NCBI RefSeq assembly: GCF_025847205.1 | Contig: NZ_JAOYTH010000004.1 | Coordinates: 186,001-250,000, forward strand | Direction of reading: 5' to 3' | Origin: Pararhizobium sp. YC-54 | GTDB taxonomy: Bacteria; Pseudomonadota; Alphaproteobacteria; Rhizobiales; Rhizobiaceae | DNA length: 64,000 nt | In this document: positions 1 to 8,698 of the stretch, one piece after another | Layout of the letters: each line of letters starts with the position of its first letter | How positions within the stretch are numbered: position 1 is the stretch's first letter | Notes under the pieces: generated by a model | Databases searched by the model: none | What the model was told of the DNA's origin: nothing | Seen by the model: only the letters and a program-made list of their open reading frames with translations | Translations under genes and position numbers: made by a program

Positions 1-1218
1 CATCACGTCGCGCGGCTTGCCCATGTAGTTGACCAGCACGTAAGGGTGCGCCGACGGCACGGTCGGGTGTGCGAAGGCGCCCGGCGCTTTGCCTGGACGT
101 ACCGGCGCATCGATCCAGCCGCCGTCGAAGAAGCGGCGGGCGATATCGGCCATCTCCGGCGCAAAGCCGCTATAGGCCGACAGCACGGTTTCCTTGGCTG
201 CGCTCCACGGGATCAGCGTTGTCGGCGTTTCCGGCAGTGGCGCGTTGCGATCCCAGAATTCCATCTGTTCCATGCCGAGCCACTTGGCTTTCATCGCATA
301 ATAGCGGTGCGACAGGCGCGGATAGGCTTGCCTGACGGCGGCGGCGAGTGCATCGACCACGTCGCGCTCGACGCGGTTGGCCAGATGGCGGCTGTCGGCG
401 ATATCGGTAAAGCCGCGCCAGCGGTCGGAAATTTCCTTGTCCTTGGCGAGCGTGTTGGTGATCAGCGTGAAGGTGCGGATATTGTCCTTGAAGGTCTTGG
501 CCAGGGCCGTGGCGGCTTTCTTCCGTGTCGCGGGATCGGCTTCCTGCAGCATGCTCAGCGTCACTTCGAGCGGCAGCGCCTCGCCATCGATATCGAAGGT
601 CAACGACGCCATGGTCTCGTCGAACAGGCGGTTGAAGGCGCTGGCGCCGGTCATGGATTTTTCGAGGAACAGCTGCTCGATCTTGTCGTCGAGCTGGTAG
701 GGCTTGTCCATGCGCAGATCGACGATCCACGGCTTGTAATGCGCCGCCAGCACATCGATTTCGAGCGCTTTGTCGATGACGGCGTCATCGATCCGGTTCA
801 TTTCCAGCGCGAAGAACAGGAGATGGCTTGCCATGTCGGTGAGCTTGGCCTGGGCGTCACCATAGAGCTTGCCGTTGGCCGGATTGGAGGTGTCGGAGAA
901 ATAGGTGAGGCCGGCGAAGGAGCCGATCTTGCCCATCAGGTCCTCGAGGACTTCGTATTCCCGCACTGCCGCCCCGATGCCGCCGTCACCGGCAAGCGTT
1001 GCTGCATTCGCCAGCTTGCCCTTCCATTTGGTCTCGAACGCTTTGGACAGCGTGTCTGCCTTTTCGAGGTCGCCGAGATATTCCGTTGAGGTCGCCGAGG
1101 GGTAGAGATCTTCCAGCTTCCAGGAGGGCAGGTCGCCAAGTTCGGCCGCATGGGCGCCACCCGCCGAAGCGGCCATGGTGATGCGCGAGGATGTCTGGGA
1201 GCCGGGAAAATGATGCAT
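1..1218 (-). CDS. pepF: M3-family oligoendopeptidase F, C-terminus cut by window edge
   Basis: The first 406 codons of a minus-strand gene are present. The translation runs from MHHFPGSQTSS through LPSWKLEDLYPS and LTYFSDTSNPANGKLYGDAQ to HPYVLVNYMGKPRDV at the window edge. This is the N-terminal helical region and the start of the catalytic half of M3 (thimet-type) oligopeptidases. The HExxH zinc motif must lie beyond the window. The family cleaves short peptides in the cytoplasm. The ATG at 1218 follows a weak GAG-containing ribosome site; an in-frame ATG 14 codons later (MAASAGG) is an alternative start. It is divergent from the response regulator at 1423. The family call is good; the exact start is less sure. 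Confidence 0.85.
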   Translation of the reverse strand, partial: MHHFPGSQTSSRITMAASAGGAHAAELGDLPSWKLEDLYPSATSTEYLGDLEKADTLSKAFETKWKGKLANAATLAGDGGIGAAVREYEVLEDLMGKIGSFAGLTYFSDTSNPANGKLYGDAQAKLTDMASHLLFFALEMNRIDDAVIDKALEIDVLAAHYKPWIVDLRMDKPYQLDDKIEQLFLEKSMTGASAFNRLFDETMASLTFDIDGEALPLEVTLSMLQEADPATRKKAATALAKTFKDNIRTFTLITNTLAKDKEISDRWRGFTDIADSRHLANRVERDVVDALAAAVRQAYPRLSHRYYAMKAKWLGMEQMEFWDRNAPLPETPTTLIPWSAAKETVLSAYSGFAPEMADIARRFFDGGWIDAPVRPGKAPGAFAHPTVPSAHPYVLVNYMGKPRDVM

Positions 1219-1310
1219 GGACGGTCACTCTTTTTGTCGATGCCGGCCCGGTTTCGAGCGGCGAAGCAGAGGGCGGATATGGGGCCATGACCTAACGTCG
1301 GCAATGGATA

Positions 1311-1324
1311 AAATGCAAGCATTT
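1311..1324. promoter_or_regulatory. Inverted repeat in pepF / response-regulator intergenic region
   Basis: AAATGC-AA-GCATTT is a 14-bp dyad between the divergent pepF and sigma-54 regulator genes. It could be an operator. No -24/-12 promoter was recognised here. Speculative. Confidence 0.25.
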
Positions 1325-1422
1325 CTCAAAAGAGGATTTTCAGGCCTTTCTGACAGGAATGCTTCTCACGATACGGCACATGATGTGGCGATCGGGTTCT
1401 ACGCGGAAAGCAGGAGGCCTTC

Positions 1423-2970
1423 ATGACATCCCAAATTCTCGTCATCGATGACGATCCGGTCCAGCGCCGGCTGCTGACGAACATGATCGAGCGTCTCGGT
1501 CATATCGCCCATCTCGCCGACAATGGCCGCAGCGGACTTGAACTGCTGGAGCGCAAGCGCGGGCTGATCAGCGTCATCCTGCTCGACCTGATGATGCCGG
1601 AAATGAACGGCCACGGTTTTCTCGAAGCGATCGCCGAGCGCGGCATCGATACGCCGGTCATCGTGCAGACGGGGCAGGGCGGTATCGAAACCGTGGTCCT
1701 TGCCATGCAGGCCGGCGCCTTCGATTTCGTCGTCAAGCCGGTGTCGCCCGAGCGGCTCTCGGTCGCCATCACCAACGCGTTGAAAATGGACCACCGCGAA
1801 AGCAGGGGCCGTGCGCCAAAACGCTCGCGCAGCGGTTCCGTCGGCTTCGAGGATGTCGTTTCGGCAAGCCCGGCGATGATCCGCGTGCTCGACCTTGCGC
1901 GGCGCGCGGCGCAGTCCAACATCCCGATCGTGCTCGAAGGTGAATCCGGCGTCGGCAAGGAAATGGTCGCCCGCGCCATCCAGCATGCGAGCGAACGTGC
2001 CAGCAAGCCGTTCGTTACGGTCAATTGCGGCGCTATCCCGCACAATCTGGTCGAAAGCATTCTCTTCGGCCACGAGAAGGGTGCCTTTACCGGCGCCACG
2101 GAAAAACACGCCGGCAAGTTTGCCGATGCTGACGGTGGCACGCTGTTCCTCGACGAGATCGGCGACCTGCCGCTGGAGGTTCAGGTCAAGCTGCTCAGGG
2201 CCGTCCAGCAGGGCGAGATCGAAACGATCGGCGCGCGTCATCCGCAAAAGGTCAATGTCCGGCTGATCTCGGCCACCAACAAGGACCTGATCAACGAGGT
2301 GCGCGAAGGGCGCTTCCGCGAGGATCTCTACTACCGGCTGAATGTCTTCCCGATCGCCATTCCGGCTCTGCGCAGGCGCAAGGAAGATATCCCGGTACTG
2401 GTGCGCACGTTTGTCGAGCGTTTCGCGCTGGAGCAGCGGCTCGCGTCGCCGCTTACGGTCTCGAGCGGCGCCATGGCGCTTCTCACGGCCTATGACTGGC
2501 CGGGCAATATCCGCCAGCTGGAAAATGCGATCTTCCGGGCTGTCGTTCTTGCCGAAGGAGGCGAATTGACGGTGAAGGATTTCCCGCAGATCGCCACGCA
2601 GATCCCTGGCTATGTCGTCGCGGAGAAGGCGGGCTTCACCTGGGAGGAAACCGGGCCGGCAAGAGTGCCTGCCACCGAGGCCAATTATCTGCCGCCGGTC
2701 TACCCGCATTTCAGCGCTGCCGAGAAGGGTGACTTGCGCAATGCGGCGCCGGATCAACATCCCGACAATGCGATTGCCAGCGTTGATGATGGCGGAAATG
2801 TGCGAAAACTGGCCGACGTGGAAGAAGAACTGATTCGGTTCGCGCTGAAATTCTACCGCGGCCAGATGAGCCAGGTGGCGCGGAAACTCGGCATCGGGCG
2901 CTCGACATTGTACCGTAAACTCAAGGATTATGGCATTAATCCGGACGATCCGTTCAGCGAGGCCGCATAA
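1423..2970 (+). CDS. Sigma-54-dependent response regulator (NtrC family)
   Basis: The 515-aa protein has a receiver domain (about residues 4-120) with the acidic pocket VIDDD and the phospho-acceptor Asp in LLDLMMPEMNG. The central AAA+ sigma-54 activation domain (about 145-385) shows Walker A GESGVGKE, the sigma-54 contact loop GAFTGA, Walker B LFLDEIGDLP and the arginine-rich ALRRRKEDIP. The C-terminal Fis-type helix-turn-helix reads QVARKLGIGRSTLYRKLKDYGI. All key residues are present, so it should bind ATP and remodel RpoN-RNA polymerase once phosphorylated. No sensor kinase is adjacent, so it is an orphan regulator and its signal is unknown. The ATG follows a strong AGGAGG site. Confidence 0.93.
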   Translation: MTSQILVIDDDPVQRRLLTNMIERLGHIAHLADNGRSGLELLERKRGLISVILLDLMMPEMNGHGFLEAIAERGIDTPVIVQTGQGGIETVVLAMQAGAFDFVVKPVSPERLSVAITNALKMDHRESRGRAPKRSRSGSVGFEDVVSASPAMIRVLDLARRAAQSNIPIVLEGESGVGKEMVARAIQHASERASKPFVTVNCGAIPHNLVESILFGHEKGAFTGATEKHAGKFADADGGTLFLDEIGDLPLEVQVKLLRAVQQGEIETIGARHPQKVNVRLISATNKDLINEVREGRFREDLYYRLNVFPIAIPALRRRKEDIPVLVRTFVERFALEQRLASPLTVSSGAMALLTAYDWPGNIRQLENAIFRAVVLAEGGELTVKDFPQIATQIPGYVVAEKAGFTWEETGPARVPATEANYLPPVYPHFSAAEKGDLRNAAPDQHPDNAIASVDDGGNVRKLADVEEELIRFALKFYRGQMSQVARKLGIGRSTLYRKLKDYGINPDDPFSEAA

Positions 2971-3031
2971 AACTAGGGATAACAATCCGTAACGATCCGT
3001 CGCATTTGGCTGTTGTCGTTTAGACCTTGTT

Positions 3032-3111
3032 AGTGAACCATTCACTATATTATAAGGATAACCGATGACTGTGGCATATTTGCCATGCTGTTACCGCAAT
3101 TGACAGTCATC
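3032..3111 (+). promoter_or_regulatory. Leader with three inverted repeats upstream of the DUF882 gene
   Basis: AGTGAA-CCA-TTCACT (3032-3046) lies just before an AT-rich, -10-like stretch. It is followed by 9-bp arms GATGACTGT (3064-3072) and ACAGTCATC (3103-3111), which enclose TGGCA-TATT-TGCCA (3072-3085). The arms are exact in the sequence. Whether they act as operators or as an RNA hairpin is unknown. Confidence 0.4.
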
Positions 3112-3130
3112 TGAGCAGTCACGGGACGCA

Positions 3131-5020
3131 TTGTCCGTCGGACGGGGATTGAGTTTGCAAAATTTGTTCGGATTCAAGAAGCCTAACGGCTCCGTGATAG
3201 CCAGCTTTTGCGCCGCGGTTGCCGGTAAGGTGCCGCGTGTTCTCGCATCGGTTCTGATCGCAGCGTCCATGGTCACGCCTGGCTTTGCCCCGCCCGTCGA
3301 GGCGGCCGGCCAGACGCGCACGCTCAAGCTCTATTTCATCCACACCAAGGAAAAGGCGTCGATCACCTACAAGCGCAATGGTCGCTACGACGCCAAGGGC
3401 TTGCAGGAGGTCAACCGTTTCCTGCGCGACTGGCGTCGCAACGAACCGACGAAGATGGACCCGCGTCTTCTCGATCTCGTCTGGGAAGTCTATCAGAAGA
3501 GCGGTTCGCGCGATTACATCCACGTCGTCTCCGCCTATCGCTCGCCGGCCACGAACGGCATGCTGCGGTCGCGCTCCAAGGGGGTGGCCAAGAAAAGCCA
3601 GCATATGCTCGGCAAGGCGATGGATTTCTATCTGCCCGACGTCAAGCTGAAGACGGTGCGTGAAATCGGCATGAAGTTCCAGGTCGGCGGCGTCGGCTAT
3701 TATCCGACATCCGGTTCGCCCTTCATTCACATGGACGTCGGCGGCGTTCGCGCCTGGCCGCGCATGAGCCGCACCGAACTCGCCCGTCTTTTCCCCGATG
3801 GCAAGACCATGCACGTCCCGGCCGACGGCAAGCCGCTGCCGGGTTATGAGCTGGCCGTTGCAGACTACAAGCGTCGCGTCGGTGGCAGCGCCATCGAAGT
3901 GGCGGGTGGCGGCGCCAAGGGACCTGGCGACAAGGATACCAAGCGCAAGGGCAATCTGTTCGCCATGCTGTTCGGCGGCGGTGGCGACGAGGATGAAGAA
4001 CCAAACGCAATCGCCAGTGCCGATCTTGAAGGCGCTGACGAGCAGCCGGCGGCCAAAGCCCCGGCGGCCAAGGTCACGCAGGTTGCTGCGACCGAGCAGG
4101 CTCTCCCTGGCGTGGACAATTCCATTGCGCAGACAGCCGCCCAACAGGCGGATGCGGCTGCGCCCGTTCCCGGTGTCCGGCCCGCCTTCAAGGATGCCGA
4201 CGCCGGCATTCAGACGGCACTGGTTGCGCCGACCAAGGAAACATCGCAGGAAGCCTGGGCTGCGGCTTTGCCGGAACCGGCTGCGACCGAAAGCGAATAT
4301 GCCGATCTGACCGCCTACAAGATTCCGGTGCCGCAGATGCTCGGCAAGCGCGGTTCCAACGGCGATGCCGGCAGCGATACGCTGATGGCTTCGACCGACC
4401 CGAATGCGGCGGTGTTGCCTGAAGATGTTGCAGCGCTCGGCTTTGTACCGGTGCCCGGCGTACGGCCCGCAGGCGAGGAAGCGCTGATGGCCGTGGCAGA
4501 CGCCGATGTGGCTGTCCCGTCCTTTGCTGAACGGGTGCAGCCGCAGGCAGCCGCTCTGGCGCAGCAACCGGTGGAAGCCGTTGCCGAGGCGCAGACGCGG
4601 GTAGCCTTGGCCCAGCCGACGGAGCAACAGCAGCCGGTGGAAATGGCTGCATTCGTGCCGCAATCGGACGCCGCAGCGCGCGCCGCGATCTTTGACGATG
4701 CGTTCGAGGCCAATGTCGAAGCGCCGGCCAAGGGCAAGCGCCCGAAGAAGCAGGAGGCCGATGCGGCAACGCGTTCGTCCGTGCGCACCGAGCCGAAGCT
4801 GACGCAGCAGATCATTTCCTCCTGGGCTTTGACCAACGGCCGCATGGCGACCCTGTCCAAGCCGGTCAAGGCACCGCGCTTCGTCAGCAAGAGCCTGCGC
4901 GCTTCGCCAACGACAGTCTATTCCGCCGGCTTCACCAACGAGGCGGTGGCGGTCGATACGGCCCGGTTCAGCGGCAATGCCGTCAACTTCCTGGAAGTGA
5001 CGAAGTTCAGCACCAACTGA
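3131..5020 (+). CDS. Exported DUF882 / YcbK-like (M15-type) peptidoglycan endopeptidase homologue
   Basis: The 629-aa protein has a hydrophobic export segment near residues 38-58 (VLASVLIAASMVTPGFAPP). A DUF882/peptidase M15A-like domain follows (about 70-235), with the motif set SAYRSP, KSQHMLGKAMDFYLPD and SPFIHMDVGGVR. These supply the His and Asp metal ligands of MepK/YcbK-type murein endopeptidases. The remaining roughly 390 residues are Ala/Pro/Gln-rich, low complexity and without a recognised domain; they may span the periplasm or contact the wall. The first usable start is TTG at 3131. A GGGGA ribosome site suits another TTG at 3155 equally well, so the start is uncertain. A terminator follows. 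Confidence 0.75.
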   Translation: MSVGRGLSLQNLFGFKKPNGSVIASFCAAVAGKVPRVLASVLIAASMVTPGFAPPVEAAGQTRTLKLYFIHTKEKASITYKRNGRYDAKGLQEVNRFLRDWRRNEPTKMDPRLLDLVWEVYQKSGSRDYIHVVSAYRSPATNGMLRSRSKGVAKKSQHMLGKAMDFYLPDVKLKTVREIGMKFQVGGVGYYPTSGSPFIHMDVGGVRAWPRMSRTELARLFPDGKTMHVPADGKPLPGYELAVADYKRRVGGSAIEVAGGGAKGPGDKDTKRKGNLFAMLFGGGGDEDEEPNAIASADLEGADEQPAAKAPAAKVTQVAATEQALPGVDNSIAQTAAQQADAAAPVPGVRPAFKDADAGIQTALVAPTKETSQEAWAAALPEPAATESEYADLTAYKIPVPQMLGKRGSNGDAGSDTLMASTDPNAAVLPEDVAALGFVPVPGVRPAGEEALMAVADADVAVPSFAERVQPQAAALAQQPVEAVAEAQTRVALAQPTEQQQPVEMAAFVPQSDAAARAAIFDDAFEANVEAPAKGKRPKKQEADAATRSSVRTEPKLTQQIISSWALTNGRMATLSKPVKAPRFVSKSLRASPTTVYSAGFTNEAVAVDTARFSGNAVNFLEVTKFSTN

Positions 5021-5045
5021 AACCACCGGTAAGACAACAGGCAAG

Positions 5046-5070
5046 GCCCGCTATCGATGGCGGGCTTTTT
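5046..5070 (+). terminator. Rho-independent terminator after the DUF882 gene
   Basis: Stem GCCCGC/GCGGGC with an 8-nt loop, followed by five T, 25 bp after the DUF882 stop. Confidence 0.85.
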
Positions 5071-5317
5071 GCGTTTCTCCACGTCTGCCTGGACCCGCGG
5101 CATCACGCGAATGTGTGCATGATGTGCGGACTGGAAGGGATTTCCGTCTTTGACGGGCGTGGCGAAAACACATTCGCCTTCCTATATGCGCCTCATCTCT
5201 TTCGCTGGCCGCGTTTCTATCTCGCTGTTGTTCTCTGCACGACGTGTTACGCATGCAATCGAAGCCCGGAAAAGATGATGCCGTTTGCAACGGATAGAAC
5301 GGACAAGGAGTGTGCGA

Positions 5318-5764
5318 ATGCCCAGATACAGCAAGACCCCGGAAGCGATTGCGAAATTGTCTCCGGAACAGTATCGCGTCACGCAGGAGAATGGCACGGA
5401 ACGGCCGGGTACCGGGCTTTATAACGATAACAAGAAGCCGGGCATCTATGTCGATATCGTTTCGGGCGAACCGCTGTTTGCGTCGTCCGACAAGTTTGAA
5501 TCCGGCTGCGGCTGGCCGAGCTTCACCAAGCCGATCGAACCGGCTCACGTCGCCGAGCTGCGCGACGTGTCGCATGGAATGGTTCGCGTCGAGGTTCGCT
5601 CCGCGCATGGCGACAGCCATCTGGGGCATGTGTTTACCGACGGTCCGCGCGACCGCGGCGGGCTGCGCTACTGCATCAACTCGGCCTCGCTCCGTTTTGT
5701 CCCCCGCGACAAGATGGAAGCGGAAGGCTATGGTGATTATCTCGCTCAGGTGGAGGATATCTGA
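5318..5764 (+). CDS. msrB: Peptide-methionine (R)-S-oxide reductase
   Basis: The 148-aa enzyme reduces the R epimer of methionine sulfoxide in proteins using thioredoxin. The SelR fold is recognised from [20 protein letters not shown] and the catalytic-Cys motif GLRYCINS. The two CxxC zinc pairs found in many MsrB proteins are absent: the first site reads [13 protein letters not shown] and there is no CxxC before HLGHVF. This is therefore a zinc-free form. The ATG at 5318 has AAGGAG seven bases upstream; a longer in-frame start at 5285 lacks such a site. Its stop overlaps the msrA start by one base (TGATG), so the two reductases are probably translated together. Confidence 0.95.
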   Translation: MPRYSKTPEAIAKLSPEQYRVTQENGTERPGTGLYNDNKKPGIYVDIVSGEPLFASSDKFESGCGWPSFTKPIEPAHVAELRDVSHGMVRVEVRSAHGDSHLGHVFTDGPRDRGGLRYCINSASLRFVPRDKMEAEGYGDYLAQVEDI

Positions 5765-6282
5765 TGACAACGGAACGGGCAGTACTGGCCGGCGGCTGCT
5801 TCTGGGGCATGCAGGACCTCATTCGCCGTTATGACGGCGTGATCTCGACACGGGTCGGCTACACCGGCGGCGACGTCAAGAATGCGACTTACCGCAACCA
5901 TGGCAGCCATGCCGAAGGGATCGAAATCACGTTCGATCCCGCGCGGATCAGCTATCGGGACCTTTTGGAATTCTTTTTCCAGATCCATGATCCGTCGACA
6001 GCCAACCGCCAGGGCAACGACAGGGGCACCAGCTATCGTTCGGCGATCTATTACACCAGCGACGAGCAGAAGCGGGTTGCCCTGGAGACCATTGCCGATG
6101 TCGATGCGTCCGGCCTGTGGCCCGGCAAGGTGGTGACGGAAGTGGAGCCTGTTGGCGACTTCTGGGAAGCGGAGCCCGAACACCAGGATTATCTGGAACG
6201 CATTCCAAATGGCTATACCTGCCATTTCATCCGTCCGGGCTGGAAGCTGCCGCGCCGGGAGAAGAGCAGCGACGCCGCCTGA
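5764..6282 (+). CDS. msrA: Peptide-methionine (S)-S-oxide reductase
   Basis: The 172-aa enzyme reduces the S epimer of methionine sulfoxide and complements MsrB. The active-site motif GCFWG lies at residues 10-14, followed by RVGYTGG and [11 protein letters not shown], which are typical of MsrA. The downstream [12 protein letters not shown] segment also fits. It starts one base inside the msrB stop, making a two-gene oxidative-damage repair operon that ends at the hairpin at 6325-6350. Confidence 0.95.
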   Translation: MTTERAVLAGGCFWGMQDLIRRYDGVISTRVGYTGGDVKNATYRNHGSHAEGIEITFDPARISYRDLLEFFFQIHDPSTANRQGNDRGTSYRSAIYYTSDEQKRVALETIADVDASGLWPGKVVTEVEPVGDFWEAEPEHQDYLERIPNGYTCHFIRPGWKLPRREKSSDAA

Positions 6283-6324
6283 GGCGTTTTTCGCCGCTCA
6301 TCTTTCTATCGTTCCAGAATGATA

Positions 6325-6350
6325 AAAGGCCGGTCGTGACCGGCCTTTTT
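6325..6350. terminator. Bidirectional rho-independent terminator
   Basis: An 11-bp perfect stem AAAGGCCGGTC/GACCGGCCTTT with a GT loop has T-runs on both strands. It lies between the convergent msrA and gapR genes. Confidence 0.85.
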
Positions 6351-6404
6351 GATGGTCAATGCCGTCGATCGTCTGGATCAGGGCATCATCTGTGTGAGCA
6401 AGGT

Positions 6405-6668
6405 TTATTCGGCGTCCGGCGCGTCGATCATGCCAAGCGCTGCGAGATAGGTGTCGAGGATGGCTTCCTGTTCCATGCGCTCGTCCTTGTCCTGCTTGCG
6501 GATCGCGATGACCTTTTTCAGGATCTTCGTATCGAAGCCGGTTCCCTTTGCTTCGCCGTACACATCCTTGATGTCGTCGGCGATGGTCTTCTTTTCTTCT
6601 TCCAGCCGCTCGATGCGCTCGATGAACGAACGAAGCTGGTCGCGTGCGACGCCGTGGGCATCCGACAT
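6405..6668 (-). CDS. gapR: GapR-family nucleoid protein (DUF2312)
   Basis: The 87-aa protein reads [26 protein letters not shown], then [20 protein letters not shown] and [12 protein letters not shown]. This is the signature of DUF2312, the family of Caulobacter GapR, a coiled-coil protein that encircles overtwisted DNA and supports type II topoisomerases. Length and the two helical segments match. The ATG at 6668 has a good AAGGAG site; an upstream in-frame extension lacks one. Family assignment is strong; cellular role is by analogy. Confidence 0.87.
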   Translation of the reverse strand: MSDAHGVARDQLRSFIERIERLEEEKKTIADDIKDVYGEAKGTGFDTKILKKVIAIRKQDKDERMEQEAILDTYLAALGMIDAPDAE

Positions 6669-6807
6669 GGTGTTCTCCTTGTTGGGGATATCAATGAGGG
6701 TGGGACTGAATTTGTCAGGCTGTGACCTGCCGCGAAGTGCGGTCGAGGTCAAGTGACATTGCGCAACATCGGGCGGATTTCCGAGCCCGAGCAGGCGGTG
6801 GCGGAGG

Positions 6808-7113
6808 TTATTCCTTGGGCTTGCTCGCTTCGAAGGCGGCCTTCTGTTCGCCGGATGCCTCCCGCTGGTTCAGCGTCCGCCATTCCTCGTAGGGCATGCC
6901 GTAGATGATCTCGCGCGATGCTTCCTTGTCCATGTCGACGCCTGCAGCATTGGCCGCGTCGCGGTACCAGTTGGACAGGCAGTTACGGCAAAAGCCGGCA
7001 AGGTTCATCAGGTCGATATTCTGCACATCGCTGCGTTCGCGCAGGTGCGTGACGAGACGGCGAAAGGCAGCGGCCTCGAATTCAAGCTGTTGTTGTGGTG
7101 TAAGGTCGCTCAT
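6808..7113 (-). CDS. DUF1244 family protein
   Basis: The 101-aa soluble protein carries the DUF1244 pattern: [33 protein letters not shown] followed, after a short gap, by IYGMPYEEW. Two Cys (FCRNC) sit in the core. The family is small, helical and widespread in alpha- and gammaproteobacteria, with no established function. It lies upstream of gapR on the same strand, with a 139-bp gap, and may share a transcript with it. Confidence 0.85.
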   Translation of the reverse strand: MSDLTPQQQLEFEAAAFRRLVTHLRERSDVQNIDLMNLAGFCRNCLSNWYRDAANAAGVDMDKEASREIIYGMPYEEWRTLNQREASGEQKAAFEASKPKE

Positions 7114-7142
7114 CGTCGTCTCTTTCAGCTGTCAGAACGCAT

Positions 7143-7247
7143 ACAGCGCCGCGCGTCATTCATGACGCGCAAAGGTCGCTGTAGCACTTAAAATTCGCTG
7201 CATAATTTTTCCTTAAATCGGATCCGATTCAAGGAATTGTGCAGTAG
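7143..7247. repeat. RIME-like interspersed two-palindrome element, copy 1
   Basis: This 105-bp element contains palindrome GCGCGTCATTCATGACGCGC, a conserved linker AAAGG..CGCTGTAGCACTT, and a second dyad TGCATAATTTTTCC...GGAATTGTGCA. It is closely similar to 18526-18629. Two-palindrome intergenic elements are known from rhizobia as RIMEs; the family name here is by resemblance. Its right end overlaps the last codons and stop of the gene at 7229-8029. Confidence 0.75.
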
Positions 7248-8029
7248 GGTCCGGTACGTGACGGATAGCGCCTGATTTCGTGCAATTCGGGGCGGGCGTT
7301 CAAATTTTCAAGGATAGGCCCAAGCCGGGCGTTCCATTCCGCAACACCGCTATCGTCGCCGATCAGGTCCTGACGCACCTCGATGAGCGCATGGGCAAGG
7401 CCGGTTTCCATGCAATGGCGAAACATCGTGTCGCCGCGCAGGGCGCCGTCATAGGGCTCGTTATCGCCGACGAGAATGTCGCCGGCAACCTCGAGCGCCT
7501 CGATCAGTGGAGTGGCCGCGCGCGGATCGCTGTCCCAGAGGACGGCGGCATGCCAGGGCCGGGGCACACCTTTCCAGGCGGGCGTGTAGGAATGAATGGA
7601 GATGACCAGCGGCGCCTTGCGGCTTGCGGTGCCAACGGCGGCGATGGTCTGCGAAACGGCGCGATGATAGGGGCGGTGGAACCTGTTGAGGCGCGCTTCC
7701 CATTCTTCCCGGCTGATCGGATGGTTTCCGGGGATGATGGCGCCGTCGGAAATCTTCATGATCAGTGTCGGATCGTCCTCGCCCCGGTTCGGATCGATCA
7801 GCAACCGCGAAAAGCAGCTGAGAACGGCGGGAACATTCAATCGCGCAGCCAGACGGCGAACCAGCGCCTCGACGCCGATGTCATAGGCAATGTGACGGCT
7901 GAATGCGCTTTCAGGTAGGCCGAGCCGCCCATATTCCGGCGGCAACCGGTTTGTGGCGTGATCGGCAAGAATGACCAGCCCGGTAGCCGGGTCGCCTTCA
8001 ATGATTTCGAAAGGTGAGGTTTGCAGCAT
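7229..8029 (-). CDS. N-formylglutamate amidohydrolase family protein
   Basis: The 266-aa protein of the N-formylglutamate deformylase (FGase) family shows the ordered motifs VILADHATNRLPPEY, AYDIGVE, SRLLIDPNRGEDDPTLI, ISIHSYTP and a C-terminal LIEVRQDLIGD. These match the zinc-site region of the family, which hydrolyses N-formyl-L-glutamate in histidine degradation. No hut genes are nearby, so the physiological substrate is uncertain. The last five residues (YCTIP) and the stop lie inside the interspersed repeat at 7143-7247, so that insertion probably reset the C-terminus. The ATG at 8029 has only a weak ribosome site. Confidence 0.85.
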   Translation of the reverse strand: MLQTSPFEIIEGDPATGLVILADHATNRLPPEYGRLGLPESAFSRHIAYDIGVEALVRRLAARLNVPAVLSCFSRLLIDPNRGEDDPTLIMKISDGAIIPGNHPISREEWEARLNRFHRPYHRAVSQTIAAVGTASRKAPLVISIHSYTPAWKGVPRPWHAAVLWDSDPRAATPLIEALEVAGDILVGDNEPYDGALRGDTMFRHCMETGLAHALIEVRQDLIGDDSGVAEWNARLGPILENLNARPELHEIRRYPSRTGPYCTIP

Positions 8030-8212
8030 ACAGTATCAACTTGTTTCATCCTTGACAAAATTTGATGGCATGCTGTCGCCGATATCGCAAGCCAATGGCG
8101 GATTTGCGATGTTTCGATCAACAAAAAGCCGGATGTAATCGATTAGAGTCGCGTTGACATTCAAGCCCCACCGTCGCAAGAAAGTCCCTCGACAAATCGC
8201 AACGGAGACCCA

Positions 8213-8698
8213 GTGGAAACCGTGTCCAGATATCCTCTTTCCAGGCTGACTCTGCGGAACTGGTCCTTAAGCACCATTCTCCTCTTCGTTCTAACCGCGT
8301 TTTCGCCGGCCCTGATCGCAAGTGAAGCCCGCGCTGAGTTCCGTGTTTGCAATGGCACTCAGAATCTGGTCGGCGTGGCTATCGGCTATCGCGCCAAGGA
8401 GGGCTGGATCACCGAAGGGTGGTGGCAGGTCCCCGCGACCACCTGCGCGACCCTGATCGAGGGCGAACTCCAATCACGATACTATTACCTCTATGCTGAA
8501 GATGCGGCCCGCGGCGGACGCTGGACAGGCGACGTCAATATGTGCGTTGCCGAAAACGAGTTCAAAGTGACCGGCGTGCAGGATTGCTTCGCGCGCGGCT
8601 TTCAGCGGATGGGGTTCAAGGAATACGACACGGGGCGTCAGGGAAGCTGGATGGTTCAGTTGTCCGATACCCCAGGCACCCAGGAAAGCCACAACTGA
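8213..8698 (+). CDS. Exported DUF1036 protein
   Basis: The 161-aa protein has an N-terminal hydrophobic signal segment (STILLFVLTAFSPALIASEARA, about residues 19-40) and a DUF1036 body: FRVCNGTQNLVGVAIGYR, EGWWQVPATTCATLI and RYYYLYAEDA. Cysteines at VCN, TTCA, MCV and DCF are probably disulfide-bonded in the periplasm. The family has no settled function. GTG at 8213 is the start because CGGAG sits just upstream. The stop shares one base with the pyk start (TGATG), so a periplasmic protein and pyruvate kinase appear translationally coupled. Confidence 0.85.
   Translation: METVSRYPLSRLTLRNWSLSTILLFVLTAFSPALIASEARAEFRVCNGTQNLVGVAIGYRAKEGWITEGWWQVPATTCATLIEGELQSRYYYLYAEDAARGGRWTGDVNMCVAENEFKVTGVQDCFARGFQRMGFKEYDTGRQGSWMVQLSDTPGTQESHN

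Noticed and set aside
46-1089. Long plus-strand reading frame over pepF
   Set aside because: It is the antisense shadow of the recognisable minus-strand M3 peptidase; its translation resembles no protein family.
1399-3045. 548-codon minus-strand frame opposite the sigma-54 regulator
   Set aside because: The plus strand encodes a complete response regulator with all motifs; the minus frame is an antisense shadow of GC-rich coding DNA.
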